DNA from: JBCAWW01 sp045106675
GTDB lineage: Bacteria > Bacteroidota > Bacteroidia > J057
Direction: 5' to 3'
Length of the DNA: 23,590 nt
Assembly (NCBI GenBank): GCA_045106675.1
Contig: JBGCFA010000136.1
Span: 1 to 23,590, forward strand
In this document: positions 13,889 to 22,300 of the stretch, piece after piece
How positions within the stretch are numbered: the first letter of the stretch is position 1
How the letters are laid out: each line of letters opens with the position of its first letter
Translations under genes and position numbers: made by a program
Notes under the pieces: generated by a model
What the model saw: the letters and a program-made list of their open reading frames with translations, nothing else
What the model was told of the DNA's origin: nothing
The model's database searches: none

Positions 13889-14914
13889 TTAACGTGGATA
13901 TGCGTAGTCGCGATTGAACACAAACTCTTTGTCAGTCAAGGTCAATAGGAAAGCAGTCAAATCGACCTTTTCATGATCAGTTAGGCTTACACCTGCTCTC
14001 AGTTCGCCTGCCAAGGTTTCGCTCTGTTCGATGCCTTTGACATAATGATTGAGCACTTGCGATAGCTTTTCAAAGCGTCCATCGTGCATATAGGGATGCG
14101 AAAATTTGAGATTGCGGAGGGTAGGAACTTTGAATTTACGATCGTCGGTTGGATCAAGACTGATATTCATGCGACCATGGTCTTTGAGCAAACTATCCAT
14201 TGGTAAGCCATTGTTCGCAAAGTCGCCATTGGTGAAGAGGGGTTCTTGATGACAAGTCGCACAATTGGATTTGTATAGCATATACCCTTTTTGCTCCTGT
14301 TCGGAGAACGCTATGCCGGGTGCTTGACGCTTGACTTGATCATATTTGCTATTGGCAGAGACGAATGTCAATTGAAATTGGGCCAAAGCTTTGAGCAAAT
14401 GCTCGCCCGTGATCGTACTATCATCAAAGGCTGCATAAAAAGCTTGGCGATAATTCGGCTTCGTTTGTAAGCGTTCCACGACAGTGGCAATATCACTATC
14501 CATCTCAGTCTCATGCGCGATAGGAGCCATCGCCTGCATATCTAAATGATTGGCAGCTCCATCCCACATGAAGCTTTTGCCCCAAGCGAGGTTCATCAAA
14601 GAAGGGGAATTTCGTGTTCCGATACGGTCCTCGATCCCATGACTCAAAGGATGATCGACATGTGTAAATGCAGTATAAGAAAGATGGCAGCTCGAACAAG
14701 AAATCATACTATCGCGCGACAAAACCGGATCATAAAACAGCATCCGCCCCAAGGCAACGCCTTCCCTACTCAAGGGATTTTGGGTGAAGTCATATTGAGG
14801 TTCTGGCCAATCAGCAGGATATTTCAATTCAAAATAGTCTCGCTGGCTAGCTAAGCCTGCCGCTAGACAGAGTATCCCAAGCAATGACGCCGCTAACCCG
14901 ATCCACTTATTCAT
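13889..14914 (-). CDS. Di-heme cytochrome c peroxidase, MauG/MbnH-like
   Basis: 341-residue periplasmic protein with a signal or anchor segment (residues 4-22). Two c-type heme sites are present: CSSCH (73-77) and CATCH (218-222). A conserved PYMHDGRF near residue 295 probably provides a distal ligand. The family includes bacterial cytochrome c peroxidases and MauG-like enzymes that oxidise tryptophan or tyrosine on partner proteins. The ATG lies inside the end of the MbnP-like gene (overlap ATGAATAA), which argues for coupled expression and a shared job: oxidation of a Trp on that neighbour, as described for MbnH and MbnP. A plain peroxidase role is the alternative. Two hairpin motif copies lie inside (14294-14312 and 14470-14487). 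Confidence 0.9.
   Translation of the reverse strand: MNKWIGLAASLLGILCLAAGLASQRDYFELKYPADWPEPQYDFTQNPLSREGVALGRMLFYDPVLSRDSMISCSSCHLSYTAFTHVDHPLSHGIEDRIGTRNSPSLMNLAWGKSFMWDGAANHLDMQAMAPIAHETEMDSDIATVVERLQTKPNYRQAFYAAFDDSTITGEHLLKALAQFQLTFVSANSKYDQVKRQAPGIAFSEQEQKGYMLYKSNCATCHQEPLFTNGDFANNGLPMDSLLKDHGRMNISLDPTDDRKFKVPTLRNLKFSHPYMHDGRFEKLSQVLNHYVKGIEQSETLAGELRAGVSLTDHEKVDLTAFLLTLTDKEFVFNRDYAYPR
14294..14312 (+). repeat. Hairpin motif copy with 5-nt loop (CTCC-TGTTC-GGAG-AACGCT)
   Basis: Coding copy in the di-heme peroxidase gene. Its stem matches that of the intergenic copy at 9374. Encodes IAFSEQE. Confidence 0.45.
14470..14487 (-). repeat. Hairpin motif copy with 4-nt loop (AGCGTT-CCAC-GACA-GTGG)
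   Basis: Coding copy in the di-heme peroxidase gene, with the same stem as the desaturase copies. Encodes TVVERL. Confidence 0.45.
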
Positions 14915-15593
14915 CGTCTATCATTTTGAAGAGGGAGGCCGCAATTGCTGAAAGCTTGGCCGCTGGTTCTCCTGGCGACATCAAACGTGGCTGATTACCG
15001 ATATCTGCCGCTTGCAAAAACGAGCTTAAATCGAACTGAATAAGCTGCTCTTTCGCGGGACTACAGGGAAGTTTCACCCATTGCACACTTGGGTAAGGCG
15101 GCAAATATCCGCCCAGATGATAAATAAAATCATGATTGGGAATCCCAGCCAAGGCGCTTTTGCCTTCCAGTTTGAAGTTGATATAGCCAGTATTCCAGCT
15201 CCAGTACATGCCTTTGGTAGGATCGAGATCACCTCCCATCGCGCCTGAAACATTGGTTATACTATCGATTCCGAGTTGAAAGCGGACTTCGTCGAACGCT
15301 AGGCCCTTTTTCAGCGCTAAATTCATACTCGCAGGCTCAGCGAGGTCGATTAGATGGTAACTCTTTTTTTCGGCCCAGACTTCTTTGCCTTCCTGCCATA
15401 GCGAAACGGCACTAATATAGAAGCGTAGTTTACTAAAACTTACGCTATCACCGGCAAAGGCATATGCTTGTTCTAAGCTCACAGCCTCGCCCCCAAAAGT
15501 GGGGACGATCGTAAAAGATGAAGCCTCCTCTCTCTGCCCCATCAATGTGCTCAAGACACCCACGCACACTAAAAAAAGTAATGTCTTTTTCAT
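14907..15593 (-). CDS. MbnP-like periplasmic protein (putative copper-binding)
   Basis: 228-residue exported protein with a signal peptide (MKKTLLFLVCVGVLSTLMG, cut before Gln20). Family landmarks are FSKLRFYISAVSL (53-65), GMYWSWNTGYINFKLEG (128-144) and NHDFIYHLGG (153-162). Candidate oxidised tryptophans are Trp131 and Trp133, and candidate metal ligands are His154 and His159. In methanotrophs, MbnP binds copper after MbnH converts one Trp to kynurenine; the same adjacency and an 8-bp overlap with a MauG/MbnH-like gene are seen here, without any methanobactin gene. Copper handling is therefore an inference from family and context. Confidence 0.82.
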   Translation of the reverse strand: MKKTLLFLVCVGVLSTLMGQREEASSFTIVPTFGGEAVSLEQAYAFAGDSVSFSKLRFYISAVSLWQEGKEVWAEKKSYHLIDLAEPASMNLALKKGLAFDEVRFQLGIDSITNVSGAMGGDLDPTKGMYWSWNTGYINFKLEGKSALAGIPNHDFIYHLGGYLPPYPSVQWVKLPCSPAKEQLIQFDLSSFLQAADIGNQPRLMSPGEPAAKLSAIAASLFKMIDDE

Positions 15594-15678
15594 GCTGATT
15601 TGAATTCATCTTATAGATGCCGGGTAATGATAAACCTTTTGAATTTTCATAGAGAAGATCCAAATTAAAAATAAGCCA

Positions 15679-15695
15679 AGCGTTCCGCGAAGCGG
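15679..15695 (-). repeat. Hairpin motif copy, canonical (AGCGTT-CCGC-GAA-GCGG)
   Basis: Intergenic copy between the MbnP-like gene and the membrane HTH gene, followed by TAAAAGC. Confidence 0.8.
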
Positions 15696-15760
15696 TAAAA
15701 GCAAGTTTACTTCAAAAAAAACAACACAGCAGGATTTTCAAATTTGAATTTCAAGCCTTT

Positions 15761-16945
15761 CTAATCCGCACAATCACAGGTAAGATTATCGGCATAGGCT
15801 TGTTTTTGGAGACGATAGCCCTTTTCGTAAGGATAACCACCGCCGATGCCCATGTTTTCAGAACGAATGGTGTAGAGGCACTCAAAATTGATGCTGCTTT
15901 GTCCTGCCTTTAGATCGTTGGGATCGCAAAACGGATTGATCGCGGCAGCACAGTTGGTAGTCGTAAGATTGCCGACCACTTGCTCTAGGATGTATTTGAC
16001 ATCGACTTCATATTGTTGTGCTAAGGCCTCATCTATGTCAGTAGCAAATCTGCCGTAAGGCTCGCCTCGGCGAACGATAGAGTCGTCATAGAGCTCAAAT
16101 TTGTCGATGAAGAATGAATGTATAGTCGCGACCTTGGCAAAATTAGGTTCTTGATCAAAGTTTAAGTCTTCAAACGCTTGGGTAAATCGCTTGCTGCCCT
16201 TATCAAAGTAGAGAGGAGAAAGTGGTGCCATCGTTTTATCGACCCAGATTTCATTGATCAAATATTCGTAGCCCATCAATACTCTGCCTTTGCCGACTTT
16301 GAGGGTGTCATAGCGGCTACATTTCATGCGCACATCTGCAGAGCGAGAGAGATAATAAAGTCCGGGCTTCCCACTACCGGGCAAGGGAAGTTTATAGGTT
16401 TTGTCCAACTCCCAGACCCCTTCATAAGCACTACAGGGGCAATAAGCTTGCACTTCGGATAAATCGAGATAGGGGGAATTGAAGTTGGCTTGAAAATCTT
16501 GATCAAAAAAAGCGGCTAAGGGATGCGCATTATCAGCTAATGGAGGCCGCGAGTTTGGTTTTCTGTCCCAGAACGCCATCACTATCAGTCCCAATACCAA
16601 TGCCCCAATCAGACCAGCTGCCAGCCAATACAGTTTTGATCGTGTGATGGCAGACTGGAGAGAACTTAGATTAGCTTGGAGCTGGGCATTTTCGGTTTTG
16701 ATCTCGCCCAATTCTTCTTTGATCCGAATCTCTTCGATCAAACGATCTATGTTTTCGATAGAGCGTTGATACATACCTTCGGTAGCAGTTCCAGAGATCA
16801 GTTTAGAAAACTGGCTCGCACTGATGCTCAAATCCCGAGAAATAACCCCAAAAGATGTCGCACCAAATTTAGATCGAATCTCATTCCAAGCCCCATATCG
16901 GTCTTCTAGCTTGGCAATAAAATTTTCTTTGAGTGAAGCCGGCAT
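15761..16945 (-). CDS. Membrane-anchored protein with N-terminal HTH and Cys-rich ectodomain
   Basis: 394 residues, family not recognised. Residues 15-70 look like an XRE-type helix-turn-helix (FGVISRDLSISASQFSKLIS at 32-51). Residues 72-101 are a probable coiled coil (EIRIKEELGEIKTENAQLQA), and residues 105-125 one membrane span (LYWLAAGLIGALVLGLIVMA), followed by RKPNSRPP. The C-terminal 265 residues would be outside the inner membrane and hold eight cysteines (169, 171, 209, 332, 340, 356, 390, 392), probably disulfide-linked. The order HTH, coiled coil, membrane span, sensor-like domain recalls ToxR/CadC-type one-step membrane regulators. A tandem GGTGTAAAA repeat lies 17-35 bp upstream of the start. 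DNA binding is inferred from the fold pattern only. Confidence 0.75.
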   Translation of the reverse strand: MPASLKENFIAKLEDRYGAWNEIRSKFGATSFGVISRDLSISASQFSKLISGTATEGMYQRSIENIDRLIEEIRIKEELGEIKTENAQLQANLSSLQSAITRSKLYWLAAGLIGALVLGLIVMAFWDRKPNSRPPLADNAHPLAAFFDQDFQANFNSPYLDLSEVQAYCPCSAYEGVWELDKTYKLPLPGSGKPGLYYLSRSADVRMKCSRYDTLKVGKGRVLMGYEYLINEIWVDKTMAPLSPLYFDKGSKRFTQAFEDLNFDQEPNFAKVATIHSFFIDKFELYDDSIVRRGEPYGRFATDIDEALAQQYEVDVKYILEQVVGNLTTTNCAAAINPFCDPNDLKAGQSSINFECLYTIRSENMGIGGGYPYEKGYRLQKQAYADNLTCDCAD

Positions 16946-16961
16946 TGCAATCTATGATGCG

Positions 16962-16980
16962 GTGTAAAAAGGTGTAAAAT
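16962..16980. promoter_or_regulatory. Tandem repeat GGTGTAAAA x2, candidate operator
   Basis: GGTGTAAAA at 16962-16970 and 16972-16980, a 10-bp period, in the divergent region between the membrane HTH gene and the SGNH-like gene. Suitable for binding of a dimer or two monomers on one face of the helix. Confidence 0.4.
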
Positions 16981-17009
16981 CGTTTAAAGCTAGCTAATAA
17001 TCTACGTAA

Positions 17010-17051
17010 AAAGCCATAATATTAGAAGTCGTTACTACCGACTTTGGCTTT
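17010..17051 (+). promoter_or_regulatory. Two-part hairpin in the leader of the SGNH-like gene
   Basis: AAAGCCA (17010-17016) pairs with TGGCTTT (17045-17051), and inside it AAGTCG (17026-17031) pairs with CGACTT (17039-17044) around a 7-nt loop. A one-sided bulge of 9 nt separates the stems. It ends 18 nt before the ATG, so it could affect translation or be an operator. Confidence 0.4.
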
Positions 17052-17069
17052 ACCATTTAGGACTACTAC

Positions 17070-17834
17070 ATGAATTTTCTCACAAAGAGCCTAGGCTTCA
17101 TCGCCTTGATTTGGGTATTTGGCTTTGTACCACAAGCTTCCAATCCACCTCAGAAAGTATTGTTCGTAGGCAATAGCTATACCTACTTTTGGAACTTGCC
17201 TCTCTCCGTCATGACGATGGCTGAGGACCAAGAGGTCGATTTACATGCCCAACAATCCACCGCAGGAGGCGTCAGTCTAGGCCAACACTGGCGAGGAGAA
17301 AAAGACCTACACACCCTAGACCTCATCCAAAAAGGAGCGTTCGACGCAGTCGTCCTGCAAGATCATAGTCTCCAAGCCATCAACCATCCTGATAGTTTGC
17401 TGCATTACGGTAAGCTATGGGCTGATATCATCCACAACTCTGGGGCAGAGGCTTATGTTTATCTCACTTGGGCCCGCGAATGGGACCCATATATGCAAGC
17501 CCCCATCACCGAAGGCTATTCCAAGCTCGCTAAAATGATCGATGCCAAGATTATCCCAGTCGGTCCGGCATGGGAAAGATCCCGTAGTCTGCGGCCTGAT
17601 CTAGATTTATATGATCCTGATGGAAGTCATCCTTCTCCGACTGGCACCTATTTAAGTGCTTGTGTGTTTTATGGAATACTGACAGGACAAAGCCCGATTG
17701 GCCTACCTCATAGATTGATCAGCAAAGATCACAATGGGGAGAAGTTATACATCAATATCCAATCAGCAAATGATGCGCTCTTTTGTCAAAAGGTAGCGGC
17801 TGAAATCATTCAAAAATGGGATAGCCAAAACTAA
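17070..17834 (+). CDS. SGNH-like hydrolase, secreted
   Basis: 254 residues with a signal peptide (about 1-24). Block I is LFVGNSYTYFW with nucleophile Ser36; block II has Gly67 (AGG); block V is DPDGSHPS with Asp184 and His187. Between them, VVLQDHS (94-100) takes the place of block III. The layout fits SGNH/GDSL or DUF4886-type esterases that remove acyl groups from carbohydrates or lipids. The permease gene starts one base after its stop, so the two are probably translated together, and uptake of a released acid such as a dicarboxylate or acetate-type product can be imagined. One hairpin motif copy at 17336-17352 encodes GAFDAVV. Confidence 0.85.
   Translation: MNFLTKSLGFIALIWVFGFVPQASNPPQKVLFVGNSYTYFWNLPLSVMTMAEDQEVDLHAQQSTAGGVSLGQHWRGEKDLHTLDLIQKGAFDAVVLQDHSLQAINHPDSLLHYGKLWADIIHNSGAEAYVYLTWAREWDPYMQAPITEGYSKLAKMIDAKIIPVGPAWERSRSLRPDLDLYDPDGSHPSPTGTYLSACVFYGILTGQSPIGLPHRLISKDHNGEKLYINIQSANDALFCQKVAAEIIQKWDSQN
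17336..17352 (-). repeat. Hairpin motif copy (AGCGTT-CGAC-GCA-GTCG)
   Basis: Coding copy in the SGNH-like gene. A stem sequence not used by the other listed copies, fully paired. Confidence 0.5.
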
Positions 17835-17835
17835 T

Positions 17836-19344
17836 ATGACTGCAGATCAACCGATGCGTTCCAGATCACAAATGTTTGGCCTAATCTTAGGTCCATTACT
17901 CTTTATCGGCACGCTACTATTTTTCCAAGCGGAAGGTATGAGCACTGAGGCCAATGCAATTTTGGCCAGTACGCTTTGGATTGCCGCTTGGTGGATTACC
18001 GAAGCGATTCCAATCGCAGTAACCTCATTATTGCCGATCATTCTTTTTCCACTGACGGGAGGGCTTAGTCTAGCAGAGACCACTTCCTCCTTTGGGCATC
18101 GCTATATCTTTCTTTATATCGGCGGTTTTATTTTGGCGATTGCCATCGAACGCTGGAATCTACATCGACGAATTGCGCTCAGTATTATCAATTTTATTGG
18201 GACGGATATCAAGCAGATCATCTTGGGCTTCATGGTGGCGACAGCTTTCTTGTCCATGTGGATTTCCAATACTGCGACGGCAGTGATGATGTTGCCGATC
18301 GGCATGGCAATAGTGTCCCAACTCAAGGATAATCCCGCTACTGTCGAAAACGAGAACTTAAGCTTTGGCAAAGCGCTCATGTTAGCGATTGCTTATAGTG
18401 CTTCGATTGGAGGTATGGCGACGCTTATTGGCACCCCGCCCAATCTTGTCTTGGCAGGGATTGTACAAGAACTCTATGGCTTTGAAATCACCTTTTCGCA
18501 ATGGATCATTTTTGGTTTACCGATCTCGATCCTCTTACTCATATTGTCTTGGAAGTATCTGACTAGTTTTGCTTTCAAATTTCCCTTCAAATCATTTCCT
18601 GGTGGCAAAGCCGAAATCCAAAAGCAAATCAAAGCTTTGGGCAAAATGGGTTTTGAGGAAAAGGTCGTAATGGTGGTCTTTATCATAACGGCGGTGGCAT
18701 GGATCATTCGCTCTTATGTGCTAAATCAATTTATGCCAGCCTTAGATGACACCATTATCGCTGTCATCGCTGGGGTTTCATTATTTTTACTACCCGCATC
18801 CAAAGCCGAAAATCGCCCCATCCTCACCTGGAAAGAAGCCGTCAAACTGCCTTGGGGCATACTCTTACTCTTTGGCGGGGGCTTGGCCTTGGCTCAAGGT
18901 TTCAAAATCTCAGGCTTAGCAGAGTGGATCGGATCACAAATGACGCTACTGGATGGCGTATCGCTGATATTATTGCTGTTGGTCTTGATTGCTGGCGTCA
19001 ATTTCCTCACCGAGATTACTTCCAATCTCGCCACGACTGCGATGCTATTGCCGATTCTTGCACCACTGGCCTTAGTGATCGATGTGCATCCATTTATCTT
19101 GATGGTTGGCGCTACGGTCGCGGCCTCTTGTGCCTTTATGCTACCCGTGGCAACGCCTCCCAATGCCGTCGTCTTTGGCTCAGGCTATCTGAGTGTATTT
19201 GACATGGCCAAAACAGGCATCAGGCTAAACCTGATTTCGATTATCCTATTGACCTTGATCGTATACTTTCTACTACCCTATATCTGGGGGTTTGATCCAT
19301 TTTCCTTTCCGCAAGAATGGATAGGATCAGATACCCAACCTTAA
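17836..19344 (+). CDS. SLC13/DASS family permease (sodium-coupled anion symporter)
   Basis: 502-residue inner-membrane transporter. The two repeated hairpin signatures are visible: SNTATAVMMLPI (144-155) with its SNT motif, and TEITSNLATTAMLLPI (392-407) with an SNL motif. GTPPNLVLAG (199-208) and a later ATPPNAVVFGSGY pair as the second elements of each repeat. About eleven or more hydrophobic segments are spread over the length. Family substrates are Krebs-cycle dicarboxylates, citrate, sulfate or phosphate; the specificity here is not resolved. The ATG is one base after the upstream stop, and the next gene starts 19 nt downstream. A hairpin motif copy (18137-18154) encodes AIERW. Confidence 0.93.
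   Translation: MTADQPMRSRSQMFGLILGPLLFIGTLLFFQAEGMSTEANAILASTLWIAAWWITEAIPIAVTSLLPIILFPLTGGLSLAETTSSFGHRYIFLYIGGFILAIAIERWNLHRRIALSIINFIGTDIKQIILGFMVATAFLSMWISNTATAVMMLPIGMAIVSQLKDNPATVENENLSFGKALMLAIAYSASIGGMATLIGTPPNLVLAGIVQELYGFEITFSQWIIFGLPISILLLILSWKYLTSFAFKFPFKSFPGGKAEIQKQIKALGKMGFEEKVVMVVFIITAVAWIIRSYVLNQFMPALDDTIIAVIAGVSLFLLPASKAENRPILTWKEAVKLPWGILLLFGGGLALAQGFKISGLAEWIGSQMTLLDGVSLILLLLVLIAGVNFLTEITSNLATTAMLLPILAPLALVIDVHPFILMVGATVAASCAFMLPVATPPNAVVFGSGYLSVFDMAKTGIRLNLISIILLTLIVYFLLPYIWGFDPFSFPQEWIGSDTQP
18137..18154 (+). repeat. Hairpin motif copy (CGAT-TGCC-ATCG-AACGCT)
   Basis: Coding copy in the permease gene, with a fully paired stem and a 4-nt loop. Confidence 0.45.
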
Positions 19345-19363
19345 CCAATTCAAAATTTTCCTT

Positions 19364-22300
19364 ATGAAAAGAGTGGACTACTACTACTTTTTGCGAGCTA
19401 CACTGCTGCTGGGGATAATGGCCTTTGCCCTCCCCCATCGTACCTACGCAAAGCCACAAGCTGGCACTGATCTGATCGTGGTCGGACTTTTGGATGGACC
19501 GCTTAGCGGAACGCCCAAATTCGCCGAACTATATGTTGTTAATGATATCCCCGACCTGAGCATATTTGGCCTAGGTAGCGCCAACAATGGCGGTGGTACC
19601 GATGGTCAAGAATGGACCTTCCCTGCCGACCCAGCAACCGCAGGATCGACGATTTATGTTGCCAATGACACAGCCGCATTTCGCAGTTTCATGGGTTTTG
19701 GCGCCGACTATCAAGATGGTGGTGCTGCCTGTAATTTCAATGGAGATGATGCGTTCGAACTATTCGAAAACGGCCTCGTGGTCGATATCTTTGGAGACAT
19801 CAATCTTGATGGCACTGGTACTCCTTGGGAGTATCTCGATAGCTGGGTCAAGCGCGTAAATGCCACAGGCCCCGACGGGACTACTTTTGTCCCAGGCAAT
19901 TGGACTCATGGCCCACTCAATGTTTTTGATGGCACCACCAGCAATGCAAGTGCTACTGCTCCTTACCCATTAGCGGCTTATATGCCATCTGGTGGCAGTG
20001 GTGGTGGCGGTATCGGCAGCATTGATCTCATCCTCAAAGGAGTCATTTATGCGAGTACGACTGTCAAAGCTACTGAGTATGAAGTCCTCAATGATATCCC
20101 GGACCTCAGTATTTATGGGGTAGGCACCACCAATAATGGAGGTGGCTCAGACAGTGTAGAGTGGTCTTTTCCAGCCATGGCAGCTACTGCCGGAGACCGT
20201 ATTTATGTAGCGAGAGATTCGGCTGCATTTAACACTTTCTTTGGTTTCGACGCCGATTATTATGATCCCAGTGGAGATGTCCACAATTTCAATGGAGATG
20301 ATGGGATAGAAGTATTCAAAAACGGCTCACTCACCGAAATATTTGGAGATACTCTCCTAGATGGTACTGGCGAGCCTTGGGAGTATACAGATGGCTGGGC
20401 CCATAGAATAGATGGTACTGGCCCTGATTCCGCCACTTTTGTCCTGGCCAATTGGACGTTTAGCAGCTTAGGCAATTATGTAGGCACCACTTCTAATGCT
20501 ACTGCTCCTCAACCTTATCCGGTAGCGGGTGTCGTGAATAACAGTGATGCTCCTGCTTTGGTCTTAGTGGGCGTTATTCACGCCAATGCCGATGTCAAAT
20601 CTACCGAGTATTATGTACTTGAAGATATTGCCGATTTGAGCATTTACGGCCTCGGAGGCGCCAATAATGGCGGTGGTAGCGATAGCGTAGAGTGGGCTTT
20701 CCCAGCAGCTTCTGCAACGCAAGGTGATCGCTTATACGTAACCCGTGATTCTGCAACCTTTAGAGATTTCTTTGGCTTCGATGCCAATTTTTATGACCCG
20801 AGTGGTGCTGCGCATAATTTCAATGGAGATGATGCTTTTGAAGTTTTTGAAAATGGCGTAGTCATCGATGTCTATGGAGACATCAATGTAGATGGTACAG
20901 GAGAAGCCTGGGAATACAATGATAGTTGGGCTGCACGTGAATGTGCCACAGGTCCTGATTCCGCTACTTTTGTGCTTGCAAACTGGACAATCGCCCCTAT
21001 CGACAACTTTGTTGGTACTACGATGAATAGTAGCGCTCCACAACCCTATCCCTATGGCACCTACGATACGATTCCTTGTCCAATCATTAGTGGCCCAAGT
21101 CCAATGGATGTCGTTATCACAGAGATCATGTACAACTCACCCGGTACTGATCTTGAATACATCGAGCTTTTTAACAACACTTCTGACTCTATCGATCTTA
21201 CCGGATATAGCATCGATGACGCCGTCAGCTTCACCTTCCCCTCTTATGTCTTGGCGCCCGGAGAATTTGTATTGATCTCAGATGATTCAACCACTTTGCA
21301 AGCCTTTTGGGGCGTAACCGCTTTCAACTGGGTCGGTTCACTCAACAATAGTGGTGAATCCATCACGCTTAAAGACACCGCAGGGATGGTCGTAGACTCT
21401 GTTTTCTATGATGATGCAGCCCCTTGGACCACCACCCCTGATGGTCGCGGACCTTCCCTTGTACTTTGCAATCCAGATAGTAACAACAATGTCGGGAGCA
21501 ATTGGCAACGTGCCATCACTAGCTCAGGCAATCTTTTTGATGGTCGTGAAGTATTTGGCAATCCGGGTGTAGTAGGCAATTGTGTGGACATGCCGATCGT
21601 GGGTATCCAAGCCGCAGAAGTGATTATCGGCGAAGCAGATGGAGATTTGACTGTCCTCTTTTATCTGGACAATCCCAATGACACCGCTGCGACTACAGTA
21701 GATCTAGATGTCGCCCTCGGCGGAACGGCGGATGCTACAGATTATACTTTCAACGCATTGACCGTAACGTTCCCCGCAGGGACAGACACTGCACAATCCA
21801 CTATCGTAGGCATAGTTGATGATACGAATCAAGAGTCAGAAGAAAGCTTCACGCTCACTATCAGCAATCCTTCTGGTGGCGCGATGATCACCAACGATAG
21901 CATGCGCATCACCATCATTGACAATGATGCACCGCTGACTTATAGCCTCAAAATTATTGGTTTGGTCCATGGCCCGCTTGCTGGTGTCCCCAAAGCTGTT
22001 GAACTCTTGGCGCTCAACGACATCCCTAATCTTAGTTTGTATGGCTTAGGCTGTGCCAACAATGGCGGGGGCACAGATGGGCAGGAGTACACTTTCCCGC
22101 CAGATGCTATCGCAGCAGGAACCTGCTTTTATGTAACTAATGATACGACCGGATTCCTCAATTTCTTTGGTTTCGCAGCTGATTATCAAGATGATGGCGC
22201 TGCTAACAATTTCAATGGAGATGATGCTTTCGAAATTTACGAAAGTGGCAGTGTGATTGATGTGTTCGGCGAAGTCGATGTTGATGGCACAGGCACTCCT

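Noticed and set aside
16063..16076. Hairpin motif candidate CGCC-TC-GGCG-AACG in the HTH gene
   Set aside because: The loop is only 2 nt and the flank is AACGAT, so it was not counted.
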